In this document: one piece after another, positions 35,037 to 48,491 of the stretch | How positions within the stretch are numbered: the first letter of the stretch is position 1 | How the letters are laid out: the number at the start of each line of letters is the position of its first letter | Translations under genes and position numbers: made by a program | Source: Azolla pinnata | Taxonomy: Eukaryota > Streptophyta > Polypodiopsida > Salviniales > Salviniaceae | Length of the DNA: 64,000 nt | Direction: 5' to 3' | Assembly: GCA_037176905.1 (NCBI GenBank) | Contig: JBBBWG010022223.1 | Location: forward strand, 98,294-162,293 | The notes under the pieces: generated by a model | The model's database searches: none | The model's input: only the letters and a program-made list of their open reading frames with translations | Told to the model about the DNA's origin: nothing

Positions 35037-35262
35037 TGATTTGGATTGTATCCAAAAGGCCCCAATGATTTGGTTTGAATCAGATTGAATGCTGATTTGT
35101 ATCATATCAAGAAAGCCCCAGTGATTTGGATTGGATCAGATTGAATACAGTTTTGGATTGTATCCTAAAGGCCCCAGTGATTTGGATTGGTTCAGATTGA
35201 ATACAGTTTTGGATTGTATCCTAAAGGCCCCAATGATTTGGATTGGTTCAGATTGAACAGTG
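35037..35262 (+). repeat. Four tandem copies of an about 57-bp unit in the leader
   Basis: Each unit carries GGATTGTATCC then AAAGGCCCCA(A/G)TGATTTGG and CAGATTGAAT. The two central copies are nearly identical. The block ends about 90 bp before the start codon of the myosin-binding gene, so it is probably 5' UTR or proximal promoter. Confidence 0.85.
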
Positions 35263-35348
35263 ATTGGGAGTGGATCATATTTGAATTCCAACTTGGATTG
35301 CCAAAAACAAAGAAGATTATAGAAGAAAGAGAAACAAGGTCTGGTCAT

Positions 35349-37076
35349 ATGGCTGCAGCAAACAGGAGCCCTTGGAGTGTCCCATCCATGCTAAGTGCAG
35401 CTTGTGAAGTTGCTATTGCTTCGCTTCTTCTACTGCAGATGGCTTTAGCGTTTATTGTTCTACAGCTTATGAAGCGATTCACCCCGATTCGAATCTGTTC
35501 TGACCCTACTATAGGGCACCATCATGTACTCTTCAGGTTTGGGCCTTTCTCTCTGTTGGGAGATTTTGTTACTAATCTGCCTACAAGGAAGCAGCTTCTT
35601 CATCTCTCACATGATGAAGCCACCACATCAAAACAAGGTAGAAATTTGTTCCCCATAAAAAACCAGAACAACCGACCTTGTCCTTCTTTGAAAGGGAAAG
35701 AAGAACTTGGATCTTGTACTTCTGCTGCTGCTTCCTCTACTTCCGGAAACAGTTCAGATTCAAGTGAATTCAAGTTTTGTGACATGACAGCCGGGCTATC
35801 TTCACATGGGGTAAGCACAGGAACATCTTTGGTTTATAGAAGGAAAGGATCTAAAGGCAAGAGAAAATGCCAGCCCATGCTTCCAGGTGATACTCGATCT
35901 TGGTCAGAAGAGTTAGTTGAAGAGGAGGATGAAGAAGAAGATGATGATGATGATGAAACTTCGATTCGATTTTTAAATCAACAGACAACATTCACATGGA
36001 AATGCCGACTACATCAGAGAGAAGCCAGCTATGGGTCATTATTGGATAGCCAAGCGGATCCAGAGCATAGCATTTGTCCTCAAGGGCATTGTTGTGGGAC
36101 TGTTCTAAAGATGAAAAAGACACTGGAAATAGGGCGACAGCATCTCCACAACATCTATACGGAGCTGGAGGAGGAAAGGGATGCGGCAGAGACAGCTGCA
36201 AATGAAGCTATGGCTATGATCTTGAAACTTCAAGAAGAGAAATGCAGTCTTCGGTTAGAAACTGATCATTATCGGAGAATGGCCGAAGAAAAGGCTTTCT
36301 ATGATGAGAGGGCCATTCAGAATCTGGAAGAAGATCTCTGTAAGAAAGAGAACGAATGCCTTCTGCTAGAGGAGGAGCTGAATGAACTGAAGAAGAATGT
36401 GATGATGAGGATACATGAGCAAGAGGAGAATGCTCCTTATTTCACAAGTATTAGTAAGCAACTTTCTCATTCTGAAGCTTCTTGCTTGAAGGAAGAAAAG
36501 GCAATGGGAAACGCAGCGCCTCACAAGAGATGGAATCTGACCTTAGTGGCAGGAGATAGTCCCACAATCAGGGAGCCCAATAAAAGAACATCGTATGACA
36601 TGGATGAATTGTCCTTCGGTTACAGCGCTGAAGATGAGAAAGTCGTCAATATCGATGAGGCAAACATGGATTATAAGACATCTTGGGAAGCTCAAATGCT
36701 GCTCTCTCCACAAGACATATTCGAAGTTCAAGACGGGAGGAAGGAGGCAATGGTCAAACCTCTTCAGCAAAGTGAAGCTCAGGAGGAGGAAAAGTATGTC
36801 GACATAACAAATAATCTGAAAGGATCATACAGAACAAGTTTACAATCTCCAATAAGTTGTCTATCTGACACATCATCTCAGGCTTACGAGGAAGGAAATT
36901 GGAAGACCAAATTAGTGACATTAGAGGACATTGACTCACGACTACGGTTTGTAGAGAGCAAGACTCTCCTTTCAAGGGAGAAGTCGCTTTCTTCAGATGA
37001 TGAGCATATGACCATGATTTTGCTTAAAGAAATACTCCAGGAGTTGCAACTGATCTTACGAGCAAAGCAAACTTGA
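35349..37076 (+). CDS. Myosin-binding protein, GTD-binding (DUF593/zein-binding) domain
   Basis: An uninterrupted frame of 575 codons from the first ATG (MAAANRSPWSVPSML). Residues about 12-44 form a transmembrane segment (EVAIASLLLLQMALAFIVLQ). A Ser-rich linker and an acidic run (about residues 187-205, EEEDEEEDDDDDE) follow. The GTD-binding domain spans about residues 249-350: GTVLKMKKTLEIGRQHL, then YTELEEERDAAETAANEAM and a coiled coil to LLLEEELNELKK. Plant MyoB proteins anchor myosin XI to vesicles by binding its globular tail, and maize FLOURY1 is a relative on ER protein bodies. The frame remains open upstream to 35187, but no ATG occurs there. The lack of introns is unusual for the family, which usually has a few, but there is no sign of a processed copy such as a poly-A tail; a recent retrocopy is unlikely yet not excluded. 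Confidence 0.88.
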   Translation: MAAANRSPWSVPSMLSAACEVAIASLLLLQMALAFIVLQLMKRFTPIRICSDPTIGHHHVLFRFGPFSLLGDFVTNLPTRKQLLHLSHDEATTSKQGRNLFPIKNQNNRPCPSLKGKEELGSCTSAAASSTSGNSSDSSEFKFCDMTAGLSSHGVSTGTSLVYRRKGSKGKRKCQPMLPGDTRSWSEELVEEEDEEEDDDDDETSIRFLNQQTTFTWKCRLHQREASYGSLLDSQADPEHSICPQGHCCGTVLKMKKTLEIGRQHLHNIYTELEEERDAAETAANEAMAMILKLQEEKCSLRLETDHYRRMAEEKAFYDERAIQNLEEDLCKKENECLLLEEELNELKKNVMMRIHEQEENAPYFTSISKQLSHSEASCLKEEKAMGNAAPHKRWNLTLVAGDSPTIREPNKRTSYDMDELSFGYSAEDEKVVNIDEANMDYKTSWEAQMLLSPQDIFEVQDGRKEAMVKPLQQSEAQEEEKYVDITNNLKGSYRTSLQSPISCLSDTSSQAYEEGNWKTKLVTLEDIDSRLRFVESKTLLSREKSLSSDDEHMTMILLKEILQELQLILRAKQT

Positions 37077-38642
37077 AGATAGTGCAAGAGTACCGTAGGG
37101 CTTGGTTTGATTTTCTTTGAAAGAATATTTGGTTTGCTATATATATGAGGATTTTTTAGCAAAAGAGGCGTATACTCTCTCCTTTTATAGGTGTTGAAAG
37201 CCTGCAAATTTGTCCTGGATGTAACCCTCCAACAACAGGTCTGGCAGAATACAAAGAAACATCGCAACTCCAATCGCTCTTCCGGACAAAAGGTGCATTT
37301 GAGTCTAGAAATTGTAAATATGTGAGGATATGTATATGGGAAGGTGTCGTTTATCGTTATCTGGCAAGTTATTGCTATCCGCAAGATGTATATATATTCC
37401 AACTGGGTTTGTGCTAGTGGTCATGAACATATATCCTTTGTGTATGTTCTAACACTATGAGCCATCCATTCATTGAGTGCTTCTGTGTTCATCACAGCTA
37501 GCTAGAGATGCAAATGCATTATTGTAAACTTCGATTCTACATAAGAAAAAAATAGGATACTTTGTATGTTTACTATGATTCACTATTCAATATAAAAAAT
37601 AAGGGTACTCTTTATGGTTTTACTTAGATTCCATATAAGAAAAATAGGATACTCTCTGTATGTTTTACTTCTTTCTGTTGCAGTCTAACGAGCACATGTT
37701 TTGCCCATCTGAGTGGGAGATACGATACTTGCAGAGTTAATTGGCTCCATATCAATAACTACCAAATGTAATGGTTTTTCAGATGTCTGTAGGATTATGA
37801 TCAATAATACGCATATTTCATTCCATCAACAACATAAAAATCTTCAGAGGCAGCGATTATCTTCCAAGTTGTTGGGGAAATCTGCCACAATTTTGTCCGT
37901 AATGGCCTGGTTCATAATTGCCTCAACATGTTCTATCCATAACTACTGAATGGCATGGTTCTTCAGATGTTTGTTGGTTTATGATCTACAAATATAACAG
38001 AAACATATGTGCCATGATCTACCCAATGCGTCTGTGAACACAGACATACAAAATTTCAAATCTTGCTACAATCAAATGGTGTGTGTCCTCAAGCTATATC
38101 TTCTATACAGAGCATAACTGCTCACCATATGTTGCAAGTAATTGAGGCTTCAAATTATGAAGGGAAATGTCTTCATGCAATGTTGCAACTTGCAGCCAGC
38201 AATAAGTGAGAATGTGCTTGAGCTTTATACTGGCGTTGCCAAAACCTGAAATCTGAACTTCATAACCCTCCAGAAATTGACAATTCAAATCCTTGATATG
38301 CATAATATTCCAGGAAAACCCGTCTTCAAACTAAAAGTTCCTAAAAAGGTTGTCATAATGAAGCATGTAAACATACTTTGTTCCCTTATTTGAAGGGCTC
38401 TACTCTCAATTCACATGAACATCTAGCTTTGATTACACCAACGCCATACTCGACATAGAGTCACATTCTTCCTTGTGCAAGAGAACATGACTACTGTTCC
38501 CATTAGAAAAAAGCATTATACACTTCAAAATTTTATCAAACCTTAAATCTTAATTACGGGCTACTCAAAGATAGTCCAGCAAGTCATTTTAATCGTTTTA
38601 GGATACAAGCTTTTTGAGAATCTTCAACTCAACACAGTGTAC
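37077..38642. other. Intergenic between convergent genes, with small local duplications
   Basis: Three diverged copies of a 40-50 bp unit (ATAAGAAAAATAGGATACT with TGTATGTTTTACTT) lie at about 37538-37670. A second pair (TCAGATGTCTGTAGGATTATGATC and its diverged copy) is spaced about 185 bp apart at 37779 and 37964. No gene recognised. Confidence 0.6.
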
Positions 38643-40989
<2,347 letters not shown>

Positions 40990-41389
40990 GTCTGAAGATC
41001 AGATCTCCGCGTCTGAAGGAGGGGGGCGGGGAGATATATACTTGGAAGAGGAATGGGTGAAGCAGATTTTGGGCGAAAGCAAAGGGCGGCGGCAGCAGCA
41101 GCAGGAGGGAGAGATTCCAGAGCTGATTTGGGTCTCCCTGATCGCTGCCCGCTGTGAGAGGATCCTTGAAGCTCTGTCTGCTGCCTTTGAGCTCTGATGC
41201 GCAGCTCTACCGTACTTGTCTGAGCTGCTACTTGCTACGACAACGACAGCTACTGCACCCCATCGCTGCTCCCAAACAGAGAAACAGAGAAAGACGCAGA
41301 GAAAGAGAAGAGAGGAGGAACTGTGTGTACATACGCTCTTTTAGTTTTTATGTGGACTTCAACAAGTTTTCCTTTTGTGTGGACTTCTC

Positions 41390-42520
41390 TGGAGATCTTA
41401 GAAGAAGAAATCCAAAAGATCATCCGCAAATACAAGACTCTGTTAGAAGATCATTTGCACATACAGACTTTGCTAGAAGGTCTTTTGCAGATACAGACTC
41501 TCTCTCTCTCTCTCTCTCTCTCTCTGCTAGATGGTCGATTGTAGATACAGACTTTGCTAGCAGGTCATTTGTAGACGTTTAGTTTGCAGATAAGGATCAT
41601 ACTTTGCTGAAAGGTCACTTACAGATATGAACTCTTCTGAAAGGTCATTTGTAGATATGGAGTCTGGTGGAAAATCGGTTGCAGTCTGTAGATATGGACT
41701 TTGATAGAAGAAATCCCGAAGATCATCTGCAAATACAGACCCTGTTAAAAGATCATTTGCACATACAAACTTTGCTGGAAGGTCACTTGCAGATACAGAT
41801 TCTCTCTCTCTGCTAGATGGTCAATTGTAGACACAGATCTGTTGATAAAAGATCATACTTTGCTGAAAGGTCACTTACAGATATGAACTCTACTAAAAGG
41901 TCATTTGTAGATATGCAGTCTGGTGGGAAATCGGTTGCAGTCTGCAGATATGCACTTTGATAGAAGAAATCCAGAAGATCATTTGCAAATACAAGAGTCT
42001 GTTAAAAGATCATTTGCACATACAAACTTTGCTAGAAGGTCACTTGCACATACCGACTTTGCTAGAAGGTCACTTGCACATACAGACTTTGCTAGAAGGT
42101 CATTTGCACATACAGACTTTGCTAGAAGGTCATTTGCACATACAGACTCTGCTAGATGGTCAATTGTAGATACAGATCTGCAGATAACGGATCATACTTT
42201 GCGGAAAGGTCGCTTACAGATATGAACTCTACTAAAAGGCCATTTGTAGATATGGAGTTTGGTGGAAAATCGGTTGCAATCTGTAGATATGGACTTTGAT
42301 AGAGAGCCGACAAACCCTATTAGAAGGTCATCTGCATTACCCTGTTAGATAGGCCGTTTGCAACTATAGACTCTGATAGGGCAGGCATTTGCAAATACAA
42401 ACTCTACTAGAAGGTCATTTGCAAATACAGACTCTAACAGAAGGTCACCTATAGATACCAACCTCTGCTAGAAGGTCATTTGCAGATATGTACTTTGCTG
42501 GAAAGGTCATTTGCTAGAAT
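41390..42520. repeat. About 30-bp minisatellite with higher-order units upstream of PP2A
   Basis: The basic motif is TTTGCTAGAAGGTCA followed by TTTGCACATACAGAC, with variants carrying GATATG(G/A) and AAATCGGTTGCAGTCT. A longer pattern starting GATAT(G)GACTTTGATAGAAG recurs at about 41694, 41947 and 42285, with a weaker start at 41391, so the higher-order spacing is roughly 250-340 bp. CT runs sit at 41490-41525 and 41797-41811. The central part (42000-42150) has five nearly identical 30-bp copies. It begins about 400 bp upstream of the PP2A start codon. Confidence 0.88.
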
Positions 42521-42569
42521 GTCATTCACATGTACAAGTGCCAAGTTGTGGACACACGCGCACATTGAC

Positions 42570-43065
42570 ATCCAAATAAGCCTCACGCCGATCTGCAGCA
42601 TATTATGGAGGATCTACAACTGCCACCTTCGAAAAAATCGCAACCTAGAAGATTAGGAACAGTCATTGTTAACCTAGAGGCCAGATTTTGTCATGTCGCC
42701 ATTTAGATAAGCCTCGCATCAATCTGCAAAACATATTGTTGGAGGATCCGACGCTCCGATGTATTTTGTTTTTTAAAGGAATCAAAACATAGAAGAATGT
42801 AAACACTCATTGCTAACGTGGAGGGCCACAATTGGTCACATGGTCATTCAGATGAGATGCACGTTGTCGCAAAAAATGATGAGGATAACCAACACTGCAG
42901 CAAGACTTGAACCAAAGCCTCTGATTGGAACGTATTAAAGATTATGAGATAGGCCATATACGATTATTGGAGGATCTAGAGCCGTTGTTGTATCTTTTTG
43001 GAAAGGAATCGCTACATAAAAACATGAACTAATCGTTACCAACCCATCAGCCAAATTTCTGTAAA
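42570..43065. repeat. Three diverged copies of an about 140-bp repeat
   Basis: Copies begin near 42574, 42710 and 42950. Each has ATAAGCCTCxCxxCxATCTGCA or a relic, then TTGGAGGATC, then GGAATCG(C/A) with ACATAGAA, and a close CATTGTTAACC-like end. Identity is modest, so the copies are old. Confidence 0.55.
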
Positions 43066-43269
43066 GCTTAGGGGCTCGAACTATTGCTTGTTCTAGCTTG
43101 ATCTTAGTCTTTCTCATCCAATAGACTCACTTTTAATTTACACACATTTGCCCCCAAATCACACACATTAACAAAGGTCTCGAAAGCGCTTGTGTTCATG
43201 CTTTTGTTTGCATAGCCATCATTTGTTAGTTGCTTCTCAAACACAGTGTATTTTAGTTTAAACCACCAG

Positions 43270-43870
43270 CTTGCACAAAATTGACACATGGAGATGGTTC
43301 CAAAACGCCACAAAATCATCGTATTTTAACTTGAGCAATGCACATCACTTGCACAAAAGTGACACACAGATGTTCCAAAACACCACAAATCATCATGCTT
43401 TGCTGCACATACCCTGCTGCAGCAAACCACATTGCTGTCAAAGCTGTTTAAGTGAGCTTGTTCCTATGCTTAGTCCCAATGTAGCCAAATCATCTACTTC
43501 CCTTGCAGAGATTGGAGCAAGCAGAGTTCCCATTTCAATGATACTCGAAACAAAGAAATAAATGATCCTACCACAATACAATGGCGGCTACAAGGAAATG
43601 CTCACATCCAACTATGGAGATTACACATTATATGGTAAAACATTTTCAGGACCCACAAAACAAGTCAATGCTCACATCCATGGAGATTATACATTATATG
43701 GTAAGCATTTACAGGATCCACATCCAACTATGGAGATTACACATTATATGGTAAAAACATTTTCAGGACCCACAAAACAAGGCAATGCTCACATCCAACT
43801 CATATGGAGATTATACATTATATTGGTAAGCATTTACAGGATCCACAAACAAATTCCAGGACTGCCAAAC
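43270..43870. repeat. Two duplicated blocks, the second an A-B-A-B dimer
   Basis: CTTGCACAAAATTGACACA with a downstream TTCCAAAACGCCACAAA is duplicated about 81 bp apart (43270 and 43351). At 43603-43850 an A segment (CATCCAACTATGGAGATTAC to TTTTCAGGACCC) and a shorter B segment (ATGGAGATTATACATTATAT to TTTACAGGATCCA) alternate A-B-A-B with a period near 117 bp. The region is 3' of the remorin gene. Confidence 0.75.
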
Positions 43871-44029
43871 ATACATCTGTTCCTGAAACAAAACATTTAC
43901 CGGCTGCCATACATAACCCACCAGATGAAAGAAAAAAATAAACTTATATTTCTCCTCCTTTAGAAGATCAACCTGCTGTCAGATATGAGACTCCTGAGAC
44001 TCCTGCATCATCCGTGCCTGTGTGAATCG

Positions 44030-45495
44030 CTAATTACATGTGAAACAGAATGGATGCCTTTTGGGTAGACTTCCTGAGGCCCTGTACTTGGCAGCAAACT
44101 CCTCTGCCTTCAGCAACTCTTCTCCATGCCTTGCCTCCGCCAGTGCCCTGTCTTCCTCTGCTCTCATTTGGACAGCAGCTATCTCATTCCTCATTCTCTC
44201 CACACTCATTGCCTTCTCCTTCTCTAGCCTCTCCTATAATCAAATGAAAATCCAATGCCCTCAGGCCAACACCCAGCAATTTACCAAGGTTCTAGGCATC
44301 CCCCACCCCACACCAAAGTGATCATCTCATACATTCTTATCTACGGTGAAAATCCCAACAATCAAAATGTGATCCTGATGCCACATACATCAATTTACCA
44401 AGGTTCTAAGAAATTTTTTCCTCCAAAATCATCATTTTATACACCGCTATCAACGGTGAAATTACCCCCTCTTCTATGTTGTTAGCATCCGAAAGAGCCG
44501 GTAGATTCAGCCATTTCAATTTAACTTATAATTGCCAGAAAGAGCAGACAGCAACTCAGAATTAAATACAATCATACTACTACTTGCCTCTAGAGCTCTC
44601 AAGTTTGATTCCGCTTTTGACTTCATAGATTTTTCCCAAGCTGTTATCTTTGCCACTTTCCTGTTATACCTGTGCACATGATCGAGATTTTGTGATCAAG
44701 GATCAGCAAAAGAAAATTGAGACTGAAAAACAGATTTTGGCCCAAAGAAATTGTGACTCTGCGAAAACATTTTCAGAGCTCTAAGCAACTAAACACTCAG
44801 TCTATTGATCTCACTATCCTACCCTGAAAGCATCTACTTCAAAAACCAATGGAGCAATGTTTTACTAAAATAGTTTGAAAACAAAGAAACGGTATTAATC
44901 ACCTGTGTAAAGACTTAGCTTTCATATGCTCCTCCCATGCTTTGATTAATGAGATCGTCTTGTCTTGATTCAGCTTTGCTAAAACAAGGTCTGGTACGAA
45001 AGAGGTGCAGGGTTGATTTTAAACATGGCAATGTAGCAGCAAACAAGGAAAACGGCACCGTAACAGCAAACTCTCATTTCTCTTCTCATTCAAACATATA
45101 TCGAGTTGGTAAGCTACAAACCTCGGTTGAGGGAACCTCTTCCCATTGATCCGATACTTCGAGGTGATGAATTATCCTCGACCTCAATGTCCTCTAAGTA
45201 CATGCATGATCGTCACCGAGATCAGTTCTTTGGACATGCTATAGTTAACTGCAAAATACCAGCAAAGATGCATTCTCTAATGAATTGCTTGCATTTTAAG
45301 CAGAGACTTACTGAGCGTGGGAGGATGGAAATCATGGTGTCCAGTGAGTCTTCGCTCATCATGCTCTCCCTGAGAATCTCTGGAGTTGGAAAGCTGCTCT
45401 GAGGATTGCTCTTCATTAGACATGACAGATTCTCGTTGCTTGTCGACCTCGCCAGTACATGGATCGACTGTCTGCTGCTCTGGTTCACTAGCCAT
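44030..45495 (-). CDS. Remorin family protein
   Basis: Five exons, 5' to 3': 45495-45312, 45193-45122, 44990-44903, 44669-44588 and 44233-44030, giving 630 nt and 209 aa with consistent phases. Remorins are plant-specific proteins of plasma-membrane nanodomains and plasmodesmata, acting in immunity, symbiosis and virus movement. The N-terminal 85 residues are polar and variable. The Remorin_C region follows (about 90-195): KAWEEHMKAKSL, RKVAKITAWEKSMKSKAE, then ERLEKEKAMSVERMRNEIAAV in a coiled coil. The protein ends HPFCFTCN; Cys205 and Cys208 fit the C-terminal anchor, where S-acylation is known in the family. Intron 4 has a GC donor (GAG|GCAAGT), the strong GC-AG consensus, and the resulting junction reads ALEERLEK as expected. 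An in-frame ATG nine codons upstream (45522) could be used instead. Confidence 0.92.
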
Positions 45496-45522
45496 GGGCA
45501 AAAAACGTTTGAGGGAGAACAA

Positions 45523-48485
45523 CTTCTGTCTAAGCTTAACCCTGTGAATAAAATAAGAAAAAACGGAACTGTCTCGAAAGCAGAAATAGTGGAATCTTGT
45601 TGAATCTTGATGCTTTTAAAACAGAAGCACAAAGGAACTGAGAAGAAAAGTGGAAGCGCGTGGCGATACGCAAGTCTAGTAGCAGGTGATGCTAAGATGC
45701 GAAGAGGAAAACGGACTACATGCACAGGTGGAGGCAGGATTAAGACGAGACCGATGCAGGGAAATGGACTCCTAGATTATGATGATTGTTTTTGTCTTCC
45801 TGGTCGAGAACATCGAGGAGGATCGATGCCGAGAATAGAAACTGTACATAGAGGATTCTACAGAAAGGACAGAGAGGTGAAGCTGGGCATCGAAAGATGC
45901 AGAGTAAAATAGGCAGTTCAGAAAACGGGCTGGAAATAGAAACTTAGGTTGACGTAAAGCAATGTGCAAGATCAGGCAGGAAGAAGTGGAGTCCGCGATT
46001 ACGACAGGGAGAAGAAACTATCCGGAATTTGGAAACCGTTTCCGAAACTGGAGCCTGGAAACAGAAGGGGCACCTGGACTCGATCGAGCGCGGAGAAGCT
46101 GCCATGGAAGCTGCATAAATAGAAACTCTAAAGCTTGTCCACCTCTCTCTAGATGGATATATATATAGATGTAGATATACCTACGCACGTATTCTGTAGG
46201 TACTGTAGCTTCCATGGCGATGGCACGCCTGCAGAGCGCTCACAGTTAATTCGTTCATGGACGAGGACTTGGCAGAATTTGGTTTGCAGGAAATGGAAAT
46301 GAAAAGGCCTTGGCAAGAATTTATTGCTTCCGCGTTGAGCACGGAGGAGATCAGCGATGGTGTTCGTTAACAAGGAGGGATGGAGCGGGGGAAAGAGAGC
46401 GCGCGCACACTCAGACACGTGATCTCTTACCCCCACTACCATCATCTGTTACTTCCATCTTCCCCGTCTTTCTCGACCAAGCAAACGCTAAACCGGCTCC
46501 GCCTAGAGAATAGAACGAGCTTCAGCATTGAAGCTTCAAGATTCCGAGAGTTTCATTCTCCAAACGGTTGTGTATTCAAAGACAGGCATCAAGGGGCGGA
46601 AAACCTGCAATTTGCAGGTGATTTCCGAAGCAGAAGCGAAGCAACTTCTCTTCTAAATCACAGCAGGAGCAATATTATATGCGGTTCGAAATCGCAGGAG
46701 CAAAACATCTGCTCTTCGAAATCACAGGAGAAACACGTCTGCTCTTTCCGACAAAAAGACGGACAGACAGCAGCAAAAGAAGGAACAAGAAAGTAGTAGC
46801 AACAGCAGCAGGCATGCACCTGTGATAAGTGCAGTCGGGACAACCGAAATATTCTTCCTCCCTGCGATCTCTTAACGCACAAAGAGTCGGATATTGGTGC
46901 AGATGATGCCGAGGAACGCGGTTCGAGGATCGAGAACCGGGGGAAAGACGAATGTGGAAGAGAGGACACGCTTCCGTGGAACGGTTGATGGAGCAATCGA
47001 TCGATCAGGTTTGGAATTCGGCGATGGAGAGGGTCCAAGAAAGGCAAGGCAGGGTAAGGAAGAGGCGGAACCGGCAAGAGAAACTTACTTACGAGGGGCT
47101 CCTGAGGGACGATGGCGTTGCTGCATGAAAACAGTTGTTGGAAGCCATGGCGATGGCGATGGCGATGGCGATGGCGATGCAAATGGAAAGAAGCACAGAG
47201 AGAGAGAGAGAGAGAGAGAGAAAGAAGCTTCTTTAAGATATGGTTTAACTCCACTACCTGCTCTTCAATGTCCATGCAACAAGCTCGGATCGCCATCGCC
47301 ATCGCCATCGCCATCGCCATCAATTCTGCAGAAACGGTGAGCTTCTCCTTCTTCCATTTTCTGTGCTTCTTGGATTAGGGTTTTGCTGTTCTTGATCATC
47401 CTAATCGCAGCTGAGGAGATTGGAAATGAGTCTAATCGTCGGGAATTAAGTAAAAGAGACGCTTAATCCTGTCCCTAATCAGGGTCGCAACAGAGTTTTA
47501 TCGGAGCTGATTAATGGTTTTGGGAGTTAATTATTGAGGGACGCTTAATCGTGCCCGTAATCGCGGCCCGCCCATCGCGACGAGAGAGACGTTCTGGAGA
47601 GCGAGCGCTTGCCTCTCGTTTGCGATTATGCGACTGTTTTGCTGCAGTTTCAAGAGATTAGTCGGTCCGAGAGGCCTTAATTGATTGAAGTGGGAATCAT
47701 CGGATTAAACGCGTCCTTGATTGCCGATCGTGCTCCTCTGGCGTGATTAAGCGATGCCCGAAGTGCGCAATCATCGAAACGCAGAACGATGCCATAGCTT
47801 TAATCGTGGAAATAGACGATGTTGATGGTGAATCGAAATCGAGAGACATCCCGATTAATCATGGAAATACAGGACGACAATAGTAAGCATATCCATTATT
47901 AATGATCTCGTCCCCTCGGGCCTTAAGGGGACGCGTTTTAAGTGCTTAATTACAAAAACACGTAATGATGGTGGCACTCTCGAAACTAATCGTCGTTTGT
48001 TGTTTACCCGAGTAAGCAATAGGGCTAAGCTTGACGAGGATCAAGAAGCAGCATAGCTCTTCGAAATTAGATCTTTGATTCATTCCGATCTATAGGTACC
48101 TCGAGCTCTTCCAGAGCATGAAGCTTCATTTAGATCGTTGCCTCTTGTTGGAGCCAACAAGATCGCTGCCTCTTGTCAGAGGCAGGAGATCATCCGTTTC
48201 ATCGCATCAATCTACAACTCCCTCCGATTTCCAATGAACAAAGACCTCATCAAGCTTCGCGGCTGATTTGTCCATTAGACACGCTCCCACGGTTTTGGAC
48301 GGTGATGACATTCCATTTCTGTCGAATCGCATGATTGCGGCTCCAAATTGCGATGACACAACAAAAGCACAGGCATCTTACAAACGCATTAAAATGAGTT
48401 GCATCCAATTAGAAAACTGGGACAATTGAACTCGCCGTAGAGTAGAGCTGGCAGGATCACAAACGCCAGTTGAAACGCAAAACCG
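45523..48485. other. Intergenic, 5' flanks of remorin and NUP93; microsatellites only
   Basis: Contains a short TATATATAGATG run (46148-46175), a GGCGAT hexamer run (47143-47180), a GA run (47194-47222) and a GCCATC run (47289-47321). A 221-codon minus-strand open frame at 47323-46658 passes through the hexamers and has no recognised family. From 47.4 to 48.5 kb many TTAATC/TTAAT words recur without clear periodicity. I see no gene. Confidence 0.55.
47143..47321. repeat. Inverted pair of GGCGAT hexamer runs
   Basis: (GGCGAT)n at 47143-47180 and its reverse complement (ATCGCC)n at 47289-47321 face each other across about 110 bp that includes a GA run. The two runs could pair as a hairpin of about 30 bp. 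Confidence 0.85.
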
Positions 48486-48491
48486 TAAGCT

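Noticed and set aside
46658-47323. 221-codon minus-strand frame
   Set aside because: It passes through GGCGAT and GA repeats, lacks a recognisable domain and shows no codon bias like its neighbours.
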